NCBI GenBank assembly: GCA_022616275.1
Contig: JAKEFB010000157.1
Coordinates: 1 to 64,000, forward strand
Direction of reading: 5' to 3'
DNA: 64,000 nt
Origin: Chloroflexota bacterium
GTDB taxonomy: Bacteria; Chloroflexota; Anaerolineae; Promineifilales; Promineifilaceae
Part shown: piece after piece, positions 50,113-58,494 of the stretch
How the letters are laid out: each line of letters starts with the position of its first letter
Numbering within the stretch: the first letter of the stretch is position 1
Program-made: the position numbers and the translations under genes
Notes under the pieces: generated by a model
Databases searched by the model: none
The model's input: the letters and a program-made list of their open reading frames with translations, nothing else
Told to the model about the DNA's origin: nothing

Positions 50113-52620
50113 ATGTCAGACAGTCACAGTGAATCAGAAGCTATCCGTTACCGCCGCCGCTACCACGGGCTGATCGGCGTTCGCAGCAAGGTCCAGGTTC
50201 GGGACAGCACCGCTCTCAGCCTGGTCTACACGCCAGGCGTGGCCGAGCCTTGCCTGGAAATCGCCCGCAATCCCAAGCGCTCCTTCGACGTGACCTGCCG
50301 GGGCAACACCATCGCCATCGTCTCCGACGGTTCGTCGGCCTTTGGGCTGGGCAACATTGGCCCGGAGGCCGTCCTGCCTGTCCTGGAAAGCAAGGCGGTG
50401 ATCATGAAAAATTTTGCCGGCGTGGACGCCCTGCCCCTGGCCTTGAAAGTGAGTAGCCCGGAGGAGTTCATTGAGACTGTGCTCCACCTGGGGCCAACCT
50501 TTGGCGCGATCAGCATTGAGGACGTTGCTTCCCCGGCCGGGCTGACCATCACCAGCCGGCTCGAACAGGCGATGAACATCCCGGTCCTGAACAACCACCG
50601 CGAAGGCGTGGCCATCGGCGTCCTGGCCGGACTGTTGAACGCCGCCAGGCTGGTGGGTAAAGAGCTGAAGCAAATGCGCATTATCGTCAACGGCGCCGGC
50701 ACGGCCGGGCTGGGGACAGCCTTCCTGCTCTACCGCTACGGGGCGCAGCAGGTGATTGTCTGCGACCGGCAGGGAGCGGTCTACAAGTACCGGCCGCTGA
50801 ATATGAACTGGGCCAAGTGGGCCATCGCCCAGGTCAGCAACCCCAACAACGAAAAAGGCGACCTGCTGGAGATGCTCAAGGGGGCTGACGCCTTCGTCGG
50901 TTTTGCCGGCGGCGCGACCATCACGCCGGAAGAGATCAAGTCTATGGCCCGGTCACCGATCCTGTTTACTTTTGGCTCGCCCATTGAAATTGAACCACAG
51001 GTGGCCCGGCAAGCGGGCGCGGCCGTGGTCGCCACCGCTCACTCCACCTACCCCAACCAGATGGACATCTCTTCCGTCGTGCCGGGCGTTTTCCGGGGCT
51101 TGCTGGACGTGCGGGCGAGCAATTTCAGCGTTGCCGCCCAGATTGCCGCCGCCGAGGCCATTGCCGGCGTCATTGAAGACGGCGAACTGCACGCCGATTA
51201 CATTTACCCCAAGGTCATTGACTACCGCGTGGCTCCGGCCGTGGCCCAGGCGGTGGCGGCCAAAGTCATTGAGCGCGAGGAAAGCAAGCGGCCGGACGTC
51301 TCTCCCGAGTGGGTTGCCGAGCGGACCCGCCGCTTCGTCTACGAGGGGCAGTTGCCCGTGCCGCCCAAGAGCCACCGGCCGATGACCGTAGCCGAGGAAT
51401 CACTGGAGCTGCACGAGCGCTTCCAGGGATTGCTGGAAATTTACAGCAAAATCCCGGTCAGGGACGAATTTATCCTCAAGTTGTTCTACCTCAACCCCGG
51501 GGCCATGGAACCGGCCCACCTCATCCACGATGACCGCCAGCAAGTTTTTGAGCTGACAGCGCGCAGCAACCTGGTCGGCGTGGTCAGCGACGGCAGCGCC
51601 GTCCTGGGGCTGGGCAATATCGGCGGCCGGGCCGCCCTGCCGGTGATGGAAGGTAAGGCCATCCTCTTTCACACCTTCGCCGGTGTGGAAGCTTTCCCGG
51701 TTTGTGTGGATACCCAGGACCCGGACGAAATTATCGAGATCGTCAAGCGGCTGGAGCCAACTTTTGGCGGCATTAACCTGGAAGACATCAGCGCCCCGCG
51801 TTGCTTCTACGTCGAAAAGGTGCTGCGCGAGCAGACCGACATTCCCATTTTCCACGATGATCAGCACGGCACGGCCGTGGTCGTCCTGGCCGGCATTCTC
51901 AACGCCTGCCGGCTGACCGGCAAGACGCCCGGCGATTTATCCATTGCCGTCAATGGCACCGGCGCGGCCGGGGTGGCCGTCACCAAGCTGCTGATGGCCA
52001 TGGGCGTACAAAACGTGGTCATGCTGGACACCCAGGGCATCATCTACAAGGGGCGCAAGAAGGGCATGAACTGGATCAAGGAAGAAATGGCCGAGGCTAC
52101 CAACCCGGAGCGGCTAAAGGGCGACCTGGCCACGGCCGTCCAGGGGCACGATGTCTTTATTGGCCTGTCAGTACCCGGCGTTCTCACCCAGAGCATGATT
52201 AAGACGATGGCCCCCGATCCGATCATCTTTGCCCTGGCCAACCCTATCCCGGAAATTATGCCCGACGACGCCCTGGCGGCCGGGGCCGGCATCGTGGCCA
52301 CCGGCCGGAGCGACCTGCCCAACCAGGTCAATAACTCTCTGGCCTTCCCCGGCATCTTCCGGGGCGCCCTGGATACGCGTGTGCCCAACATCACCGACGA
52401 GATGAAGATTGCCGCCGCCCGGGCCATCGCCGGCCTGGTCGGCGACCGCCAGCTCAAACCGGACTGGATTATCCCCAAAGGCACTGACTTCACGGTGGCC
52501 CCGGCCGTGGCCGAGGCAGTCGCTCGCTGCGCCATTGAGACCGGCCAGGCCCGCCTCCAGGTAGACCCGGCCGAGGTGGCCGCCAAGGTTCGCCGCTTTG
52601 TCTACGAAGAGCGGGATTAG
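50113..52620 (+). CDS. Malic enzyme built of two fused copies with complementary active-site losses
   Basis: An 835-residue protein; GGGAGGA precedes ATG 50113. It contains two full-length malic-enzyme units (about 1-430 and 440-835), each normally a complete 400-residue enzyme oxidatively decarboxylating malate to pyruvate. Unit 1 keeps Tyr39 ('VYTPGVAEP'), Lys94 and Rossmann 'NGAGTAGLG', but the metal-binding H-D-D-Q-H-G-T loop reads N160-N161-H162-R-E-G. Unit 2 keeps H581-D582-D583-Q-H-G-T, 'NLEDISAP' and Lys515, but its Tyr motif is altered to F-Y459-L-N-P-G with one inserted residue. It lacks the phosphotransacetylase-like tail of MaeB. This may be an internal heterodimer; NAD versus NADP is not decided. 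Confidence 0.92.
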   Translation: MSDSHSESEAIRYRRRYHGLIGVRSKVQVRDSTALSLVYTPGVAEPCLEIARNPKRSFDVTCRGNTIAIVSDGSSAFGLGNIGPEAVLPVLESKAVIMKNFAGVDALPLALKVSSPEEFIETVLHLGPTFGAISIEDVASPAGLTITSRLEQAMNIPVLNNHREGVAIGVLAGLLNAARLVGKELKQMRIIVNGAGTAGLGTAFLLYRYGAQQVIVCDRQGAVYKYRPLNMNWAKWAIAQVSNPNNEKGDLLEMLKGADAFVGFAGGATITPEEIKSMARSPILFTFGSPIEIEPQVARQAGAAVVATAHSTYPNQMDISSVVPGVFRGLLDVRASNFSVAAQIAAAEAIAGVIEDGELHADYIYPKVIDYRVAPAVAQAVAAKVIEREESKRPDVSPEWVAERTRRFVYEGQLPVPPKSHRPMTVAEESLELHERFQGLLEIYSKIPVRDEFILKLFYLNPGAMEPAHLIHDDRQQVFELTARSNLVGVVSDGSAVLGLGNIGGRAALPVMEGKAILFHTFAGVEAFPVCVDTQDPDEIIEIVKRLEPTFGGINLEDISAPRCFYVEKVLREQTDIPIFHDDQHGTAVVVLAGILNACRLTGKTPGDLSIAVNGTGAAGVAVTKLLMAMGVQNVVMLDTQGIIYKGRKKGMNWIKEEMAEATNPERLKGDLATAVQGHDVFIGLSVPGVLTQSMIKTMAPDPIIFALANPIPEIMPDDALAAGAGIVATGRSDLPNQVNNSLAFPGIFRGALDTRVPNITDEMKIAAARAIAGLVGDRQLKPDWIIPKGTDFTVAPAVAEAVARCAIETGQARLQVDPAEVAAKVRRFVYEERD

Positions 52621-52650
52621 TAAACCTTAATCTTTGCTTAAAAAGAACCA

Positions 52651-52659
52651 TGCTATAAT
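52651..52659 (+). promoter_or_regulatory. Extended -10 promoter for the response regulator gene
   Basis: TGCTATAAT, a consensus extended -10 element; the -35 region (TTTGCT, 15 bp upstream) is poor. Leader about 30 nt with AAAAGG before the ATG. Confidence 0.7.
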
Positions 52660-52694
52660 GGCTGCGACCTAAACCCGCGCTCAAAAGGTAATCT

Positions 52695-53069
52695 ATGACG
52701 AAAAAGATTAAGGTACTGATCGTGGACGATCACCACGAGACCCGCGAAAATCTTTACCGGATGCTGGAATTGGACAATGAGTTGGAAGCCGTAGCCCATG
52801 CCAGCACAGGCGTCCAGGCGCTGGACATGGCTCGATTATACGAGCCGGACGTCGTCCTGATGGACGTCCACATGCCGGGCGTAGACGGTGTGGCCGCCAG
52901 CCAGGCTATTCTCCGCGCCGTACCGCAGACGAAAATTATCATGATGTCCGGCCAGAGCGACACCGACTACCAGTGGGGTTCGATGTTGGTAGGAGCCAGT
53001 GAATTCCTGACCAAGCCCTTCACGGCCAAAGAGCTGGTCAATTGCATTCGCTCGGTGTGCGCCGTGTAA
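52695..53069 (+). CDS. Single-domain response regulator (CheY-like)
   Basis: A 124-residue receiver with D11-D12, phosphoacceptor D57 in 'VVLMDVHMPGVDG', S in 'IMMSGQSD' and K in 'FLTKPFTAKEL'. It has no output domain and its own promoter. Sequence style is that of NarL receivers. No kinase is adjacent. Confidence 0.92.
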   Translation: MTKKIKVLIVDDHHETRENLYRMLELDNELEAVAHASTGVQALDMARLYEPDVVLMDVHMPGVDGVAASQAILRAVPQTKIIMMSGQSDTDYQWGSMLVGASEFLTKPFTAKELVNCIRSVCAV

Positions 53070-53135
53070 GCAATGAGCAATGAGCAATAAGTTAAAAGTG
53101 ATAGATCGCTCATCGCTCATTGCTCATCGCTTTAT
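53066..53135. repeat. GCAATGAGCAATGAGC / GCTCATCGCTCATTGC tract
   Basis: Two ATGAGCA words followed 30 bp later by their complements, forming a long imperfect hairpin after the response regulator gene; it may terminate transcription. Confidence 0.75.
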
Positions 53136-53146
53136 TATGAGACCTC

Positions 53147-54145
53147 GTGGAAACGCAACTATTCATTGGTGAAAAGGTCTTTACCGCCCTGGCGGCCGAA
53201 TGGGACGGGCTGGCCGGCCGGGGCATGACCAATACCCCCTTCCAGCGCCTGGCTTACCAGCGGGCCTGGTGGCGGCACCTGGGGCCGGGCAACCTGTATA
53301 CCCTCGGCGTGCGCGATGGCGGTGGCGAGCTGGTCGCTGTGGCCCCATTTTACCTGGTAGACGACGTCCTTTACCTGAACGGCTGCGTCGAAGAGACCGA
53401 TTACCTGGACCTGATCGCCCCACCTGAGTGGGCCAAGCCCGCCTGGCAGGCCATTTTTAACTGTCTGGACAGCAACGGCTTCCCGTCCTGGACCACCCTG
53501 GACTTGTGTAACATTCCGGCCGCCTCCCTAACCCGCACCATTTTGCCCCCGCTCGCCCAGAGCCGGGGCTTTCTTTTTTCCAGCGAGGTCCACGACGTCT
53601 GCCCGGTCATTGAACTACCAGCCACCTTTGACGATTACCTGGCCCAACTAGACAAGAAGCAGCGTCACGAGATCAGACGCAAGCTGCGCCGGGCTGAAGA
53701 GTCCGGCGTCACGATGACTGCTGTCCAAGCGGGGGACGACGTCCACAGCGCCGTGGAGGAGTTTTTAGGCCTGCTGCGAACCAGCACGCCGGAAAAGGAA
53801 GCCTGGCTTAACAATGGGAGGCAAGCCGTTTTCCATGAGGTAGCCGATGCTGCCCTGGCCGAGGGGATGCTGCAGCTCCTTTTCCTGGTGATTGAAGGCC
53901 AACCGGCGGCCACCCTATTCAACTTTGACTACGACAACCGCATCTGGGTCTACAACTCCGGCCTGGACCCGGCCGCTTTTGGCCACCTCAGCGCCGGCGT
54001 GGTCCTCACCGCCCGGGCCATTGAGCAGGCCATTGTCTCCGGCCGGCAGTTCTTTGACTTTCTGCGCGGCGATGAGATCTATAAATATCGTTTTGGAGCC
54101 AAGGACACCACCGTCCACCGTCTGGTGCTATCCAGGCCCCAATAG
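53147..54145 (+). CDS. GNAT/FemAB-like acyltransferase (CelD/BcsL type)
   Basis: A 332-residue protein starting at GTG. It has two GNAT-like halves, with 'VEETDYLDLIAPPEW' and 'LAQLDKKQRHEIRRKLRRAEESG' in the middle and 'LVIEGQPAATLFNFDYDNRIWVYNSGLDPAAFGHLSAGVVL' near the end, the usual pattern of CelD/BcsL/BioF2-like acetyltransferases involved in polysaccharide acylation. The following GT4 gene starts 21 bp later, so a glycan or glycolipid acceptor is reasonable (inference). Confidence 0.82.
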   Translation: METQLFIGEKVFTALAAEWDGLAGRGMTNTPFQRLAYQRAWWRHLGPGNLYTLGVRDGGGELVAVAPFYLVDDVLYLNGCVEETDYLDLIAPPEWAKPAWQAIFNCLDSNGFPSWTTLDLCNIPAASLTRTILPPLAQSRGFLFSSEVHDVCPVIELPATFDDYLAQLDKKQRHEIRRKLRRAEESGVTMTAVQAGDDVHSAVEEFLGLLRTSTPEKEAWLNNGRQAVFHEVADAALAEGMLQLLFLVIEGQPAATLFNFDYDNRIWVYNSGLDPAAFGHLSAGVVLTARAIEQAIVSGRQFFDFLRGDEIYKYRFGAKDTTVHRLVLSRPQ

Positions 54146-54166
54146 GCGACTCCACAGGCTGTACCT

Positions 54167-55435
<1,269 letters not shown>

Positions 55436-55446
55436 TTGGTAATTGA

Positions 55447-55470
55447 GTAATTGGGTAATTACCCAATTAC
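55447..55470. terminator. 24-bp perfect palindrome between convergent genes
   Basis: Perfect palindrome centred on TTGGGTAATTACCCAA, between the ends of the GT4 gene (+) and serS (-); the serS stop lies within it. A TCTTTT run follows on the plus strand. Probably a bidirectional terminator. Confidence 0.65.
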
Positions 55471-56826
55471 CTCTTTTCCGCCCATATACGGCCGCAGCGC
55501 CTTGGGGATGACGATGCTGCCGTCAGCCTGCTGGTTATTTTCGATGATGGCAATCATCACCCGGGGCAGGGCCAGGCCGCTGCCGTTGAGGGTGTGGACG
55601 TAGCGGACCTTGCCGCCGCCGGCCGGGCGGTAACGAACGTTGGCCCGGCGGGCCTGGAAATCCTCGCAATTGCTACACGAGCTGACTTCCAGCCACTCCC
55701 GGCAGCCCCCCGCCCAGACCTCCAGGTCAAACTTCCTGGCCGCGGCAAAGCCCAGGTCGCCGGTAACCATCTCCACCAGCCGGTAGGGTAGCTCCAGCAC
55801 TTCACAAATGTCGCTGGCGTGGCGGATCAGCTCGTCCAGGGCCGCGTAGCTGGTCTCCGGGGTGGTGAACTTATACATCTCTACCTTGTCGAACTGGTGG
55901 CCACGTTTAATGCCGCGCACGTCGCGGCCGGCGCTCATCTTCTCCCGCCGGAAGCAGGGCGTGTAGGCCACGTAGTTCAACGGCAGCTCGGCCTCCTCCA
56001 GGATTTCGTCCCGGTGCAGGTTGGTCAGGGCAATTTCGGCCGTGCCCAGCCACATAAAATCCTCTTCGGCGTCGCGGTAAATGTTGTCGGCAAACTTGGG
56101 CAACTGGGCCGCGCCGACAAACATCTCCGAGCGGACCATGAAGGGCGGGTAAATCTCGGTATAGCCGTGCTGGTTGACGTGGTAATCCAGCATAAACTGG
56201 ATCAGGGCCCGTGGCAGGCGCGCGCCCGGCCCTTTCAGCACGTAAAAGCGCGAGCCGCTCAACTTCACCCCCCGCTCAAAGTCGAGGATGCCCAGCGCCG
56301 GCCCCAGATCCCAATGGGCCTTAGGCTCGAAATCAAAGGCCGGCAGCGGCGGGCCTTTCGGCTCGTAAGTCTTGTTGTGGCTATCATCCGGGCCATCGGG
56401 CACGCTCTCGTGGGGCAGGTTCGGCACCCACAGCAGCTTTTCTCGCAGCTCGGCTTCTACCTGGCGCAGTTCGTCGTCCAATTCGGTAATCCGGTCGCCA
56501 ATGCGACGCGTTTCTTCTTTGGCCGCCTCGGCGCTGGCCGCCAGGGCGGCCAGCTCCTCACGCAGGGCAGCCAGCGGCCGGCCGATCTCCTGACCGGCCT
56601 CGGCCCGACTTACTTCGGCCTCCAGCTTCTTCAGGCTGCCGATCCACCGGCCGATCTGCTGCGAGGTCTCGTTGCGCTGCCGGCGCAGCTCTTCCACTTC
56701 CTGGATAATCTCCCGTCGCCGCGTATCGGCCGCCACGATCTCGTCAATCGGCGCCGTATCGTTCAACCGCGCAATTTGTTCCTTGACCCATTCAGGCTTC
56801 TCTCGAATCAGGTTAATATCTATCAT
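55459..56826 (-). CDS. serS: Seryl-tRNA synthetase
   Basis: A 455-residue class II synthetase that charges tRNA-Ser and, in Sec-using cells, tRNA-Sec. The N-terminal long coiled-coil arm (about 30-110) is followed by motif 2 'YTPCFRREKMSAGRDVRGIKRGHQFDKVEMYKF' and motif 3 'LNGSGLALPRVMIAIIENNQQADGSIVIPKALRPYM'. 'EVSSCSNCEDFQARRANVRYR' is typical of bacterial SerRS. It lies downstream of a T-box and a small membrane ORF on the same transcript. Confidence 0.97.
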   Translation of the reverse strand: MIDINLIREKPEWVKEQIARLNDTAPIDEIVAADTRRREIIQEVEELRRQRNETSQQIGRWIGSLKKLEAEVSRAEAGQEIGRPLAALREELAALAASAEAAKEETRRIGDRITELDDELRQVEAELREKLLWVPNLPHESVPDGPDDSHNKTYEPKGPPLPAFDFEPKAHWDLGPALGILDFERGVKLSGSRFYVLKGPGARLPRALIQFMLDYHVNQHGYTEIYPPFMVRSEMFVGAAQLPKFADNIYRDAEEDFMWLGTAEIALTNLHRDEILEEAELPLNYVAYTPCFRREKMSAGRDVRGIKRGHQFDKVEMYKFTTPETSYAALDELIRHASDICEVLELPYRLVEMVTGDLGFAAARKFDLEVWAGGCREWLEVSSCSNCEDFQARRANVRYRPAGGGKVRYVHTLNGSGLALPRVMIAIIENNQQADGSIVIPKALRPYMGGKEVIG

Positions 56827-56842
56827 CCGTTCCTCTCACTTT

Positions 56843-56917
56843 GCAAGTATGCGAGTCTGCGAGTATGCAAGTATGCAAGTCACTTGCCCACTTGCCTACT
56901 TGCTTACTTGCCACCTG
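56843..56917. repeat. GCAAGTATGCGAGTCTGCGA / CTTGCCTACTTGC tract
   Basis: Reiterated words and their complements between the small ORF and serS; can fold as a long imperfect hairpin. Confidence 0.8.
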
Positions 56918-57028
56918 CTACTTTTCGCGATCACGCAAGAAAAAGTAGACGGCCGCCAGCAGGGCTACGAACAAAAGGCCGCCACAAAGCACCGCCAATA
57001 CCAGAAGCAAGATTACACTCATGGCCAT
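56918..57028 (-). CDS. 36-residue single-helix membrane peptide between T-box and serS
   Basis: AGGAGGTG stands five bases before the ATG (57028), and the ORF ends at TAG (56918-56920). The peptide has one Leu/Val/Ala-rich membrane helix (about residues 4-30) with a charged tail LRDREK. It begins 28 nt after the T-box terminator, so it is expressed only on antitermination, together with serS. The strong ribosome site and fit between regulatory elements argue that it is translated. Function unknown. Confidence 0.65.
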   Translation of the reverse strand: MAMSVILLLVLAVLCGGLLFVALLAAVYFFLRDREK

Positions 57029-57055
57029 CACACCTCCTGCCATTTACCAGACAAC

Positions 57056-57086
57056 AAAAAACCCCCTCATCCCAGGACGAGGGGGC
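57056..57086 (-). terminator. T-box intrinsic terminator
   Basis: CCCCCTCGTCC pairs with GGATGAGGGGG around a minimal loop, followed by six T. Its 5' side competes with the T-box antiterminator. Confidence 0.92.
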
Positions 57087-57341
57087 CCGTGGTGCCACCT
57101 GGATTCGCCGACTGCCCTCTCTACAGGACACACCGGCCTCAGCTTCGCGATAACGGACGGACCCGGCCTGCCTTACGCCGATCAGCTTTCTCGGCAGGCA
57201 ACGATACTGGCAACCAGTATTTTGGTAACCAGTATTTGGAGTGGATTTCCGGCTGCTGGGCTGTTAGCTCACACCGGCCGCTAACTCTCTGCAAACCTGG
57301 CCAGCCGTACTTATCTCCGTCGTCGTTGTGGTTATTGAATT
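57056..57341 (-). ncRNA. T-box riboswitch controlling serS, specifier UCC
   Basis: T-box leaders bind uncharged tRNA and then prevent termination. On the minus strand the T-box motif AGGTGGCACCACGG is at 57100-57087; its variable base C pairs with discriminator G73, as in tRNA-Ser. Stem I closes with GGAG (57318-57315) and CTCC (57241-57238); next to it is AGTA (57311-57308) opposite GAAATCCA, giving specifier TCC (57245-57243), a Ser codon. The apical hairpin is GTTAGC/GCTAAC (about 57284-57262). A terminator follows. Confidence 0.92.
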
Positions 57342-57347
57342 GCGAAT

Positions 57348-57376
57348 AGTATAACGGCCGCCCAGGCGGGTGTCAA
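57348..57376 (-). promoter_or_regulatory. Promoter of the T-box-serS transcript
   Basis: TTGACA (57376-57371), 17-bp spacer, TATACT (57353-57348) on the minus strand; start expected near 57341. Confidence 0.88.
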
Positions 57377-57387
57377 TGGAATTTTTG

Positions 57388-58311
57388 CTATGAAGCAGAC
57401 AGGCAAAAGTCCAGCAGCTCTTCCAGCCGGCCGGTAGCCAGGCCAATGACGTGGTCACCGCCGCCATAAAAAACGTAGACCGTGCCGTCTACCACCGGGT
57501 TGGCACAGGAAAAGACGACGTTAGGCACATCGCCCCGCAACTCCCACAGCTCTTGCGGCTCGAAAATTGGCGTCTCTGGCCGGGCAATGACCCGGGTGGG
57601 ATCGTCCAGGTCCAGCAGGCAAAGGCCAAAGCGGTAAACGTGTTCTTCGTCGTAGCCGTGGTAGATCGCCAGCCAGCCCTCGGCCGTCTCAATAGGTGGG
57701 CCGTTGCTACCGACGCTCTTACTATCCCAGCCGTTGTCCGGCCGGGGGCCATAAATGGGGGCCATCGCTTCGGCTGGCCAGGTGACCAGGTCATCCGAAT
57801 AAGCCACCCAGACGTGCGGCCAGCGACGGTGAAAGGCGGCGTAACGGCCATTTACCCGGCGCGGAAATAGCACGTGGTCTTTGTTGTCCTCCCCCTGGAC
57901 AATGGCTCCCAGCCGCTGCCAGCTTATCAGGTTGTCGCTGACGGCAATCATCGGCGTAACACCGCCACCGGCATGGGTCGGCTCCCCCTGGCCCAGGAAC
58001 TCCCGGCCGTAAGCCGTGTAGCACATGTAAAAACGGCCGTCCAGCGCCGTCACCCGGGGGTCTTCCACGCCCCGCGAGTCGCGGCCGTCCACTGGGGCCA
58101 GGACCGGCTCGCGCAGCCGGTTCCAACGCAGGCCATCCTCGCTCACTGCGTAACCAATCCGGCTGACCCAGTCTAACCCCTGGGCACGGTAATACATGTG
58201 AAAGAGGCCGTTGTGATAAATAACGGCCGGATTAAAGACGTTATAACATTCCCAACTTGAATGCGGATCCGGCAGTAAAACAGGGTTAACGGCGTGCCGT
58301 TGCAGCTTCAC
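57388..58311 (-). CDS. GH130-family glycoside phosphorylase/hydrolase
   Basis: A 307-residue five-bladed-propeller enzyme starting at GTG with GAGGAG upstream. Motifs '[37 protein letters not shown]', '[24 protein letters not shown]' (catalytic Asp in G-V-E-D-P-R) and '[22 protein letters not shown]' match GH130. Family members phosphorolyse beta-1,2- or beta-1,4-mannosides. It is the last gene of the LacI-GH65 unit, so it likely acts with it on imported oligosaccharides, though the linkage type differs from GH65 alpha-glucosides. Confidence 0.88.
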   Translation of the reverse strand: MKLQRHAVNPVLLPDPHSSWECYNVFNPAVIYHNGLFHMYYRAQGLDWVSRIGYAVSEDGLRWNRLREPVLAPVDGRDSRGVEDPRVTALDGRFYMCYTAYGREFLGQGEPTHAGGGVTPMIAVSDNLISWQRLGAIVQGEDNKDHVLFPRRVNGRYAAFHRRWPHVWVAYSDDLVTWPAEAMAPIYGPRPDNGWDSKSVGSNGPPIETAEGWLAIYHGYDEEHVYRFGLCLLDLDDPTRVIARPETPIFEPQELWELRGDVPNVVFSCANPVVDGTVYVFYGGGDHVIGLATGRLEELLDFCLSAS

Positions 58312-58327
58312 GTGGGTCTCTCCTCTT

Positions 58328-58401
58328 AATCGCGAATAGCGCGAATAGGCGAATGACGCGAATCTTTTTTCTTAAAAATTCGCGGGATTCGTTCATTCGC
58401 G
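58328..58401. repeat. GCGAATAGCGCGAATAGGCGAAT tract
   Basis: Reiterated GCGAAT words and, after a T6 run, complementary ATTCGCG words; a long imperfect hairpin with U-run that could attenuate between the small ORF and GH130. Confidence 0.7.
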
Positions 58402-58494
58402 TCATTGGCGTTCTATCGGCCGGTATTCGGCGTCTGGCACGCCGTAAATGGCCTGGTTAACCAGGAACGTCTCCATCGCCGGCAGGTCCCACAT
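58402..58494 (-). CDS. 30-residue peptide coupled to the GH65 gene
   Basis: The GH65 stop and this ORF's start share one base (TGATG). It encodes 'MWDLPAMETFLVNQ' and continues to TGA at 58402-58404. It is soluble, acidic and Pro/Tyr-containing. The stop-start overlap suggests termination-reinitiation. It could be a true small protein or the stump of a longer gene cut by the repeat tract that follows. I recognise no family. Confidence 0.35.
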   Translation of the reverse strand: MWDLPAMETFLVNQAIYGVPDAEYRPIERQ

